NCBI RefSeq assembly: GCF_013141865.1 | Contig: NZ_RCST01000001.1 | Span: 2,976,001 to 3,040,000 of the forward strand | DNA length: 64,000 nt | DNA from: Methylomonas sp. ZR1 | GTDB taxonomy: Bacteria; Pseudomonadota; Gammaproteobacteria; Methylococcales; Methylomonadaceae | Reading direction: 5' to 3' | Shown: positions 41,451 through 49,611 of the stretch, in pieces | How the letters are laid out: the number at the start of each line of letters is the position of its first letter | How positions within the stretch are numbered: the first letter of the stretch is position 1 | Made by a program: the position numbers and the translations under genes | The notes under the pieces: generated by a model | Database searches by the model: none | Told to the model about the DNA's origin: nothing | The model's input: the letters and a program-made list of their open reading frames with translations, nothing else

Positions 41451-41578
41451 AGGCAAAATTGCCTGATGTACCGGCCAATAGCAAGTTATCGAGGCAAACG
41501 TGCCCACTTTTACGAATACGCGAGCAAAAGTGCCTGAAAAGGCGGTTACTATCAATTTGTATGGGCAGATTTGCCTGA
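41451..41578. promoter_or_regulatory. Array of four GGCA-N4-TGCC palindromes
   Basis: Sites at 41451 (AGGCAAAATTGCCTGA), 41492 (AGGCAAACGTGCCCA), 41522 (GAGCAAAAGTGCCTGA) and 41563 (GGGCAGATTTGCCTGA). Starts are 41, 30 and 41 bp apart, close to whole helical turns, so a protein could bind all four on one face of the DNA. The array ends 28 bp before the small membrane protein at 41606. The rest of the 502-bp gap 41104-41605 shows no gene. Confidence 0.6.
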
Positions 41579-41605
41579 TAATCAATAGTTATACGTACGG
41601 ATGAC

Positions 41606-42028
41606 ATGGAACAAATTTTAAGTAATCTAGCCGATCCATCATGGTGGTTCACAGGAGTGTTTTTTTGCGTTATTGGGCTGTTGCTCGCCGCGACTGTAAA
41701 ACATGTGCCTTTGGGATTAAAAAAGCTATATCGAAATAAAAAGGCAATCAAGTTACGCAAAATTAAATCATTGAGAACGTGCCAATCGGTAATAAATTAT
41801 GAAATAGCAAAATCAAATTCATATTTCATTTTGTTTGTCATGGTTGTGTGTTTGTTTTTGTTTTGGTTTGTATCTGGTCCGCTTAATCAAATTGCGAAAT
41901 CCAGCATAATTGCTGTGCTTATTTTAAGTTCACCGATTTATGTTTTTGAATTTTTGTGGCTAATTCAAGATAAGTTCACAAGGGATTTAATTGCTCGTAG
42001 CCGCAAATTACGTATAACTAGCAAGTAG
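41606..42028 (+). CDS. Small inner-membrane protein, unknown function
   Basis: A 140-residue protein with three predicted membrane segments: WWFTGVFFCVIGLLLAATVK near the start, a pair in the middle (FILFVMVVCLFLFWFVS and SSIIAVLILSSPIYVFEFLW), and a basic loop (KKLYRNKKAIKLRKIKSLRT) between the first and second. The composition is richer in A+T than its neighbours, which suggests recent acquisition. Its stop lies inside the terminal repeat of a MITE-like element (42025-42137). An array of operator-like palindromes precedes it. The family is not recognised. Confidence 0.65.
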   Translation: MEQILSNLADPSWWFTGVFFCVIGLLLAATVKHVPLGLKKLYRNKKAIKLRKIKSLRTCQSVINYEIAKSNSYFILFVMVVCLFLFWFVSGPLNQIAKSSIIAVLILSSPIYVFEFLWLIQDKFTRDLIARSRKLRITSK

Positions 42029-42137
42029 CCTCGATGGAATCGAGGGTTCGAAGGCCACCACCCTTAAAATTTGCCGATGTTAGTCTGATGATGGCTGGCC
42101 GAAACCCTCGATTCCGCTAACGCTGCATCGAGGCTAC
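42025..42137. repeat. 113-bp MITE-like element with perfect 12-bp terminal repeats
   Basis: GTAGCCTCGATG (42025-42036) and CATCGAGGCTAC (42126-42137) are exact inverted repeats. Inside lie a second inverted pair, GGAATCGAGGGTT and AACCCTCGATTCC. The left end supplies the stop codon of the upstream gene (TAG 42026-42028). No coding capacity. Confidence 0.75.
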
Positions 42138-42276
42138 AAAAACCCGCCCTGGTCATAAAATCTCATAACAACCTCAAGCGGCTATCCATTGCACTTCGGT
42201 CAATAAAGCCGAAGCTCGATGCTCCGTTTTTAGCCGCTCTCGTCAGTCCAACTTCTCAAATATTGAGCACCAAACC

Positions 42277-44154
42277 TCAAACCGCCCCTCTTAGCTCTAC
42301 CGGTCGCCCCATGCAAAGCCTTAAATATACTCTGGCGATGGCAATGCCGTTGATCACAAACGATACGGTAATTGGTACCGCAAACCAAGGATGCTGACTG
42401 CTGGCATGCGACAACAGTAAATCCTCGCCTAAAAATGCCGGCGTGATCGGGAAGCCCACCAAACCTAAGAAGCTCAGAAACAACATTAAAGACCAACCGG
42501 GCCGGGTTTCCGCGAAGGCGCGAAACACAAAGGGTTCGTCGGCGAAATGGTAATGTCTCAACAAGACGCTGAGCGCCACAATGCCCAAAGCCCAGGAGGG
42601 AATGATGCCGCTGAAAAACAACGCGACATCGTACCAAGCGGCAGGCACCATCAACCACACCGCCACGCCGGCCAAAATACTGCTCAAGGCCACGCTATGC
42701 CAAACCTGGAACGGGCTGCGTTTGTTGCTAAATGCGCTTAAAGACACGACCGCCATCGCCAGGGAGATCGGCATGGACAAATAGATTCTGGCCACGCTGC
42801 TGACGCCGGACGCGGCGATCGCAATGATCGCCAACAGCGCGAGGCCCGCCAAAATTTTGATCCACAGACTCACCCCGTTCAATTGCCGGCCCAGGTTTTT
42901 CAAGGGCTCCCACAAGATTTTCTTCACCAACAATTCCAACTGCCCTTCCTGCAAGGCAAAGACATACAAGGTATTTTGCAATACGTCAGGCAAGGAATCG
43001 CGAATCGACGCCGGCAAAAACATCAGTTGTTCATTGTTTTTAATATAAAAATCGCTATCGACATTGCCTTCCACCCGCAGCAAATGCGCCACGATGGATG
43101 GTGACACCAGCAATTGATAACAACGCAAAAAGGCATTACCCATAAAGTGCAGCAACACCAAGCCTTCCAGACCTAATGCCAACTCGACAAACATAATCCC
43201 GACTTGCGCGATGGAGGCGTAAGCCACTTGGCCTTTGATATTGGACTGGGTTTTCTCCGCCAAGGTGGCGACAAACACCGTCAGAACGCCGATGCTGAGC
43301 ACAATCAAACGCGGCAGGTAGTGATAACTCCAGATCGGCATGGTCCGCAATAACAGAAACACGCCCAGATGAATCGATAGCGCCCCGTAGAATATGGCGC
43401 TGGACGGCGTCGGCCCTTCCATGGCCCGTGGCAGCCAGAAACTGAATGGAAACTGCGCCGATTTGCCGGAAGCAGCCAAAATAATCAGCCAGGATAAAAT
43501 GGCCAAGGAGGCATACCCCGCGGGAGGAATGTTGTTAGGATCGAACATGGTCAACAACTGGCTAAAATGCTGACTTTCGTGAAACAGCAAATGGCTCATC
43601 CAGGTTCCAACCAACAAACCGACATCGCAAAAACGATAAATCGTGTAAGCGCGTAAGGCATTGCGCACCGGCTGCGGGCGATGGCGGTAAAAGGCAATCA
43701 GCAAAAATGAGGAAATCCCGACGATCTCCCAACCCGCAAACAGCATATCGATACTGCCGGACAGCACGATCAGATTCAAGCCAAAGGCAAACCCGAAAAT
43801 AGCCTGAAAGAAGCGTTTGTAGCCCGCTTCCCGATGCAGATAAACCCGGCAATATTTGACAATGGCCGAGAACACCGCCCACACCACAAACAAATACACG
43901 GCGCCGACTCGATCCAGAAAAAACAGCAAAGGGAATTGGTAATCGTCGTGTTGATACAACACCAGCCATTGATATTCAAAGTTGGCAAAGCCATGGGCGG
44001 CCCATGCAGCCAGTAAACCTAGCACAGCCACCCCTTTGATTCGGGTCATCCACAGACTAATCGCGGCAATTCGATGTTCGTTGTCCGGGCTGAAAAAAAT
44101 CAGCAAAAACCCAATCAATGGCAACAACACGCACGCCAATAATAAAGCACTCAC
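42277..44154 (-). CDS. dabB: DabB membrane subunit of the DAB inorganic-carbon accumulation complex
   Basis: A 625-residue membrane protein of the NuoL/MrpA-like family with about 14-16 predicted segments. Typical features include GWEIVGISSFLLIAFY, a segment AFPFSFWLPRAMEGPTPSSA-like (here QFPFSFWLPRAMEGPTPSSA) and AEKTQSNIKGQVAYASIAQV. In the DAB complex DabB is thought to use a cation gradient to drive CO2 hydration by DabA. It overlaps the dabA stop by four bases (ATGA). The pair faces away from a SulP anion transporter, which suggests a bicarbonate-supply locus. Confidence 0.9.
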   Translation of the reverse strand: MSALLLACVLLPLIGFLLIFFSPDNEHRIAAISLWMTRIKGVAVLGLLAAWAAHGFANFEYQWLVLYQHDDYQFPLLFFLDRVGAVYLFVVWAVFSAIVKYCRVYLHREAGYKRFFQAIFGFAFGLNLIVLSGSIDMLFAGWEIVGISSFLLIAFYRHRPQPVRNALRAYTIYRFCDVGLLVGTWMSHLLFHESQHFSQLLTMFDPNNIPPAGYASLAILSWLIILAASGKSAQFPFSFWLPRAMEGPTPSSAIFYGALSIHLGVFLLLRTMPIWSYHYLPRLIVLSIGVLTVFVATLAEKTQSNIKGQVAYASIAQVGIMFVELALGLEGLVLLHFMGNAFLRCYQLLVSPSIVAHLLRVEGNVDSDFYIKNNEQLMFLPASIRDSLPDVLQNTLYVFALQEGQLELLVKKILWEPLKNLGRQLNGVSLWIKILAGLALLAIIAIAASGVSSVARIYLSMPISLAMAVVSLSAFSNKRSPFQVWHSVALSSILAGVAVWLMVPAAWYDVALFFSGIIPSWALGIVALSVLLRHYHFADEPFVFRAFAETRPGWSLMLFLSFLGLVGFPITPAFLGEDLLLSHASSQHPWFAVPITVSFVINGIAIARVYLRLCMGRPVELRGAV

Positions 44155-46724
44155 GCCTGTCTCCTTTCTAATGCGTGGACCGGAATGGTCCGGGTTTGTC
44201 CAACAATAATTTTTTCCGAGTGACTGGCAGTCGGCAACGGTCTGCCAGCCGCGAGTTCAGCCACCTTCCAGCCATCGCTGCTGTACAAATACAGGGCGCG
44301 GCTCACCGGATCGCAAGCCACAAAACGTATCCACTCGTTGTCCAGCCATTCCCGCCAGCCGCCCAACATAGCAATGGCCTGATCGGCAATCGCGGTCGTT
44401 TGCTCCACCACCATTAACAAGCGCGCCGGCTCGTGCACCTCGACCATTTGCGACGGCAAACCTGTACGCAAATCCCCCTCAACACCATTGGCCACACCCA
44501 ACAAACCGATCACGTTATGCGGCAGTTTGGTACCGGCGCCGTAGACGGAATTGTCGATCCGCGAAAACAGATACTCCAGATTGATACCGCCACAAACGGG
44601 AATGACCGCTGACAATACTTTCACTAAGATCGAGCCGTCGCTATCGCTGTTGGGATCGTAGGATTGCAAAAACGCCCGCCGATCCATAAAAAGGTGCCGG
44701 GTCAAGTCGCGCCGCCCTACCACGCAATACAGATTATTGGAATGATTGAGTTCCGGGCGCGGCTCGAAAATCGACGAGGCCCGCGCCACCACATGACTAT
44801 GCGCTTCCGCGTTGTTATGCGACTTTGGCCCCAACTCAAACCAACGGCAGCGCTCGCGCGCGTTACGCTGCAAGGCATGCTGCATACTGTGTTGGAAACT
44901 GTGAAACTCGTGACGCGCGGCCTTATCCAGCTGTTGCTGATCGAAGTAAGTGATCTCATCGCGACTGGTATTGTGTAAAGCAGGGATAAAATGCGTACCG
45001 GCAGGAATGTCTATCCCCCGCTCCCGCAAAATATCGCGAACCTGCGGATGATTAGCCATCCAAGCAAAAGCCCGCGCATTCGGCGCACCGGGCTTACCCG
45101 AGCAAGCACCGCAATCGTAAGCGGCGAAATGCGGATTGTTGACGCTGCTGGAGCCGTGGGCCACCACCACGATTAAGGGCGCGAACTGCTTAGTCAGGCC
45201 GATATTGCGCAACAAACCGCTCACCCTATCCGCCATTTCCATCAACGAAAACCCCAGCAGGTAGCCGTCCTCATTCGGTTCGTCGCTCTCCCGCAATAGA
45301 TGTAAATGACCATGCGCCTCCACTTCGCTCAAGCTTTGGATGCCCGGCAACTGGCCGCCTGGGCGCAGCACACTCCAGCCAAGTCTTAAGGCGTAGGCCA
45401 AGCCCAAGGTTTGCGTATACAGCCAACCACGGAACATGGAATGCGCGCCAAAATGTAGCGTCGACAGCGACTCGCCCTTCTCCGGTTTATCGGACTGCGG
45501 CGTGTCTGTCGATTCCAAAATGAGATGTTTGGGTTTAATCACCACCGGACACTGGGCCACCGGATACGCATCGTCCAAGCCTTGGTAGAGAAAATCGATA
45601 CCAAAAAATCCCGGTGCACCGAAGGTTTCGATACCCGGATCCATTTCTTCCAGATAGCGGCGCAGCGAGCATTCTCTGTCATCAATGCAAAATAGCGCCT
45701 GTACTTTGGGCGCTTGCTCCGCCGACGGGTTAATCGGCGCTTGCTGGTGCAAGGCTATGAGCAATTCAGAATGCAGCGACCACTCCATTGCCTCGTGCCA
45801 TACTCGCATTTTCAGCGGTACCTGGGGTTGGGTGGCATCGCGCTCCAGTAACGGAATAGCGTGTAAATTCGGTAGCTGGGCGATCTGTAAAAACCGATGT
45901 CCGTGCTTTTTATCGATAAACGCCAACTCGCACGCCAATTCCACCGCTAACAATTCTTTCAGCGAAATAGCCCGTGGTGCCAGCAACACATTCGGCTGGG
46001 TTTCGATAATCCGCACCATCCCGGACCAACCGGGATGCGCCAGCAATACTTCCAACAGATATTGGCCGTATAAGGTTTCGTCACCGACGATTTTGCTTAA
46101 ACAATTCAAAATCACCTGGTCCGGCCCGGCGTCCAGCATTTGCCGCACCACCGGCTGATGAAACGGATATAAGGGCAATAGGCTGTTTTGCACCAAACGT
46201 AACACGCAATCCCAGAAGCGCTCGTCCGGTTTGGGCATGGCCCAACGGCTTATGCCCTGATCAAGAAAATTACTTAACAATCTGAACATCACCGGATGCA
46301 CCATCCCGTTCAAGTCGATTTCCAGATGATTGAGCCAAGCAGTGCGGATACCGTGGTTAGCCAACGACTGCGGTGGATAATGGCTATGATCATCGGGCTC
46401 AAACAAAGATGACCGCAACGACTGCTCTTGATAGACGCTGCAATTGGCCTGCGCAATCGCCCATTCCAGCGCTTGATCGCTGATCCGGCCTTCGTCATAG
46501 CGTTTCAGATAATCCGCCAAAGGCAAATAGCTTTTGGCGCCATATACCTGAGCCGCCACCGCCACCCCTTCGTGAAACGGGTAGTCCTGCACAGCATGCA
46601 AGGTGTTGTGGTGAATAAAATCCTTAATAGGCCCCTGGCTGGGCAGCCAATGGGCGATGTGGTCGATAGCCGCATTGAGATCGAAAGCAGCTTTGTGAAC
46701 ATTGTGATGGGCAGAAGCAGACAT
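44151..46724 (-). CDS. dabA: DabA (DUF2309), zinc-dependent CO2-hydrating subunit of the DAB complex
   Basis: An 857-residue soluble, membrane-associated protein of the DUF2309/UPF0753 family. The zinc-site residues described for DabA are visible: LFCIDDRECSLRRYLEE (Cys and Asp, in the middle of the protein), and VVVAHGSSSVNNPHFAAYDC with CGACSGKPGAPNARAF (His and Cys, near residues 520-540). It resembles a beta-carbonic anhydrase site made one-way by coupling to DabB. The N-terminal IAHWLPSQGPIKDFIHHNTL motif is typical. In a methanotroph, bicarbonate would serve anaplerotic carboxylation; this role is inferred. No ribulose-bisphosphate carboxylase is in the window. Confidence 0.92.
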   Translation of the reverse strand: MSASAHHNVHKAAFDLNAAIDHIAHWLPSQGPIKDFIHHNTLHAVQDYPFHEGVAVAAQVYGAKSYLPLADYLKRYDEGRISDQALEWAIAQANCSVYQEQSLRSSLFEPDDHSHYPPQSLANHGIRTAWLNHLEIDLNGMVHPVMFRLLSNFLDQGISRWAMPKPDERFWDCVLRLVQNSLLPLYPFHQPVVRQMLDAGPDQVILNCLSKIVGDETLYGQYLLEVLLAHPGWSGMVRIIETQPNVLLAPRAISLKELLAVELACELAFIDKKHGHRFLQIAQLPNLHAIPLLERDATQPQVPLKMRVWHEAMEWSLHSELLIALHQQAPINPSAEQAPKVQALFCIDDRECSLRRYLEEMDPGIETFGAPGFFGIDFLYQGLDDAYPVAQCPVVIKPKHLILESTDTPQSDKPEKGESLSTLHFGAHSMFRGWLYTQTLGLAYALRLGWSVLRPGGQLPGIQSLSEVEAHGHLHLLRESDEPNEDGYLLGFSLMEMADRVSGLLRNIGLTKQFAPLIVVVAHGSSSVNNPHFAAYDCGACSGKPGAPNARAFAWMANHPQVRDILRERGIDIPAGTHFIPALHNTSRDEITYFDQQQLDKAARHEFHSFQHSMQHALQRNARERCRWFELGPKSHNNAEAHSHVVARASSIFEPRPELNHSNNLYCVVGRRDLTRHLFMDRRAFLQSYDPNSDSDGSILVKVLSAVIPVCGGINLEYLFSRIDNSVYGAGTKLPHNVIGLLGVANGVEGDLRTGLPSQMVEVHEPARLLMVVEQTTAIADQAIAMLGGWREWLDNEWIRFVACDPVSRALYLYSSDGWKVAELAAGRPLPTASHSEKIIVGQTRTIPVHALERRQA

Positions 46725-47050
46725 CTGTAACTTAAACCTCGCTAGTCAAACAGAAGTTGAGGCGAACAGCCTCTTATGCTTCACACAGCATAGTGCGTGC
46801 CAAATCCCTAAACCCTGGCATATCAACGTTTCCAGCTTATTATTTAAACCCCAAGCTAAGCCCCATCGGTGCAAATAAACCGCCCAATTGGTTGAAGCTG
46901 ACGAATCAACCAGGCCAATCAATCAAATCGACAACCATTTTCCGGGCAAGCACGTCCACAACCCTTGATATATCTGCACTGACGCAGTTCATGCAAAACT
47001 GGCATGTTTCTCGCTGCACTTTGGTTTTCCTAGGCTACTTGAGAAAGACC
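46725..47050. promoter_or_regulatory. Divergent intergenic region between dabA and the SulP gene
   Basis: A 326-bp gap between divergently transcribed genes; promoters for both are expected. The plus-strand frame extends open through it (from 46757) but the added sequence lacks family resemblance. No clear operator or terminator was found. Confidence 0.4.
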
Positions 47051-48697
47051 ATGACCACATCCTCTTCGGCCACCTTGCCTAAATCCGGGCTCCCCGGTTT
47101 AATCGAAAACTGGCGTAGCGATCTGCTATCCGGTTTTTTAGTGTTCTTGATTGCCTTGCCACTGTGCCTGGGCATAGCCATGGCGTCTGGCTTTCCGCCC
47201 ATGTCAGGCATCATCACCGCGATTATCGGCGGCGTGGTGGTTTCCCGAATCAACGGCTCGTATGTCACGATCAACGGCCCGGCGGCAGGTTTGATCGTGG
47301 TGATCGTCGATGCCGTACAATCCTTGGGACAAGGCGATGCGATGGCCGGTTATCGCTACACGCTGGCCGCCATTGTCATCGCCAGCGTGTTGCAAGTGCT
47401 GCTGGGCGTGTTTAAGGCCGGCAAGCTCAGTGCCTTTTTCCCCTCATCCGTGGTACACGGCATGCTGGCAGCCATCGGCATCATCATCATGGCTAAGCAA
47501 ATTCATACCTTGTTGGGGGTTAAACCGGAAGCGAAGAGCCTGTTGGGGACCATCGCCGAAATCCCGCATTCGCTGATGGACATGAATCCGGAAGTGTCGT
47601 TGATCGGCTTGCTCGGCTTGTTGCTGTTGATACTTTGGTCAGTGATCAAACATCCCACTTTAAAAATGATCCCCGCCCCGCTGCTGGTGGTATTACTCGG
47701 CTTGGCCTTGGGTCAGTATTTTGATTTGGACCATATCCACCAATACCTGTTTTTGCCGGATGCTGCGATTCTGCCGCACCATGAATTCAGCGTCGGCCCG
47801 TCATTTCTGGTAGCGGTACCGGAACATTTTCTGGCCGGCTTTTATCTGCCCGACTTTTCCAAAATCGCCACCGGCGAATTTTGGCTGGCGGTATTGACCA
47901 TCTGGCTGGTGGGCAGCCTGGAAAGCCTGTTAAGCGCCTCGGCCGTGGACAAACTGGACCCGTATAAGCGCAGTTCCAACCTGAATCGCGATTTAACCGC
48001 AGTCGGTATCGGCAATGTGCTTGCCGGCATGTGCGGCGGTTTGCCGATGATCGCCGAGATTGTCCGTAGCTCCGCCAACATCAACAACGGTGCGAAAACC
48101 GGTTGGGCCAACTTCTTTCATGGCCTATTTCTGCTGATCTTCGTGGCGCTGTTTCCCAAACTGATTCACGAAATCCCATTGTCGGCTCTGGCCGCACTGT
48201 TAGTGTTCACCGGTTTTCGCTTGGCCTCACCCAAAGAATTTGCGAAAACCCTGGCCGTCGGTGTGGATAATTTTGCCGTCTTCGTCATCACGATTCTCGG
48301 TGTGTTGGCGACCGACTTGCTGGTTGGCGTGGCGATCGGCATCGCCGTGGAACTGGCAATACATGTCAGCCGTGGCCTCAAGCTACGCAACGCCTTTTCG
48401 ATGGCTTTTCATGTGCGTCAAACCGATGCCGATACCCATCATATTGCGGTATCCGGCGCGGCGGTGTTTTCCAACTTCATCACCTTGAAAAGCTTGCTGG
48501 CCGATTTTCCGCAACGGAAAACGGTATTTTTTGATTTGACCGAAGCCAATTTAATCGACCATACGGTCATGGAATTCATCCACCATTTTGCCGAAGATTA
48601 CAACCAAGCTGGCGGCCGTTGCCAAATTGTCGGCTTGGACGATCACGAAAGCTATTCCGACCATCATCTCGCGGCGCGCCGCAAAATTGCACTCTGA
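47051..48697 (+). CDS. SulP-family anion (probably bicarbonate) transporter with STAS domain
   Basis: A 548-residue transporter. Early membrane segments include SDLLSGFLVFLIALPLCLGI and SGIITAIIGGVVVSRINGSY, then VTINGPAAGLIVVI, the SulP signature region. LVGSLESLLSASAVDKLDPY and GNVLAGMCGGLPMIAEIVRS are conserved core helices. The C-terminal 100 residues form a STAS domain (TVFFDLTEANLIDHTVMEFI). The start at 47051 begins the conserved N-terminus; an in-frame extension to 46757 is unlikely. The divergent dabAB genes suggest HCO3- as substrate, but sulfate or another anion cannot be excluded from sequence. Confidence 0.88.
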   Translation: MTTSSSATLPKSGLPGLIENWRSDLLSGFLVFLIALPLCLGIAMASGFPPMSGIITAIIGGVVVSRINGSYVTINGPAAGLIVVIVDAVQSLGQGDAMAGYRYTLAAIVIASVLQVLLGVFKAGKLSAFFPSSVVHGMLAAIGIIIMAKQIHTLLGVKPEAKSLLGTIAEIPHSLMDMNPEVSLIGLLGLLLLILWSVIKHPTLKMIPAPLLVVLLGLALGQYFDLDHIHQYLFLPDAAILPHHEFSVGPSFLVAVPEHFLAGFYLPDFSKIATGEFWLAVLTIWLVGSLESLLSASAVDKLDPYKRSSNLNRDLTAVGIGNVLAGMCGGLPMIAEIVRSSANINNGAKTGWANFFHGLFLLIFVALFPKLIHEIPLSALAALLVFTGFRLASPKEFAKTLAVGVDNFAVFVITILGVLATDLLVGVAIGIAVELAIHVSRGLKLRNAFSMAFHVRQTDADTHHIAVSGAAVFSNFITLKSLLADFPQRKTVFFDLTEANLIDHTVMEFIHHFAEDYNQAGGRCQIVGLDDHESYSDHHLAARRKIAL

Positions 48698-48847
48698 CCC
48701 GGCTTAGGCTCACGCGACGGCAACAGCAGTCGCGTGACGCCCCAGCCGTCCTCAGCACCACACCTTAACAACCCCGCCAAAAGCCCGCTCCTCTCCCGAT
48801 AACACCGGGAGATACAGACGCTTTTGCTTAAATTTTGGAGAATCGTC

Positions 48848-49561
48848 ATGCACACACTATCGCGAACATTATGGTATTCCTGCTGCGTATGCTCGCTACT
48901 GGCTACTTCGACCGCTGTAAACGCTACTGAATTGCTTGAAGACTCCGGCGCCTGGTTACAAGCCGTGGCCGAGGGCAGCATGGGCTTTATCGATCCCAGC
49001 CTGAAAAACGGCCGGGTTTGGCTGGAAGGCCAATCGCGCTTCGATGGCGATTGGGGTCATTGGTATCAAGGCATGGTGCGTACAGCGGCCGGTTATGCCT
49101 TGAGCGACCGCGCCACACTCTGGGCCGGTTACACTTGGCTACCGACTCAAAACATCGGTAAATCTTATGTCTCACAACAGGATATTTGGCCGGCGTTTCG
49201 TTATGTATTGCCCACGGAGATAGGCACTTTTACCTTCCGCACGATGTGGGAAACCAACTTTTTAAACGGTAGCCAATTACGCGAACGTCCCCGGCAAATG
49301 ATCAAATTCATGCATCCCCTCGAGTTCGAACCGCGCTTGAGCTTGATTGCTTGGGACGAAGCCTTTTACCGGGTCAATTCCACCACCTTCGGCGGCAAGT
49401 CCGGATTTGATCAAAACCGCGCGTTTGCCGGTTTCGGTTGGAGCTTCAACAAAAACGTTAGAACCGAATTGGGTTACATGAACCAATATCTCGATAACGC
49501 CAATCACAGTGCGGCAACGATGCGGCATTTGGGCATGGCGTCGGTGTTTGTTAATTTTTAA
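48848..49561 (+). CDS. DUF2490-type outer-membrane beta-barrel protein
   Basis: A 237-residue exported protein. Signal peptide MHTLSRTLWYSCCVCSLLAT with a cleavage site near TAVNA-TE. The mature part has alternating aromatic strands (GYALSDRATLWAGYTWLP, RYVLPTEIGTFTFRTMWETN, LGYMNQYLDNANHSAATMRH) and ends in VFVNF, a C-terminal aromatic as required by the BAM machinery. It matches DUF2490. It follows the SulP gene in the same direction, 150 bp away, and might be cotranscribed with it. An upstream in-frame ATG at 48824 is less likely. Confidence 0.8.
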   Translation: MHTLSRTLWYSCCVCSLLATSTAVNATELLEDSGAWLQAVAEGSMGFIDPSLKNGRVWLEGQSRFDGDWGHWYQGMVRTAAGYALSDRATLWAGYTWLPTQNIGKSYVSQQDIWPAFRYVLPTEIGTFTFRTMWETNFLNGSQLRERPRQMIKFMHPLEFEPRLSLIAWDEAFYRVNSTTFGGKSGFDQNRAFAGFGWSFNKNVRTELGYMNQYLDNANHSAATMRHLGMASVFVNF

Positions 49562-49611
49562 GCAGCGGACGTTAAACACAAGGTCCGCTCAACCGATTAT
49601 CGAGGTCGCAG

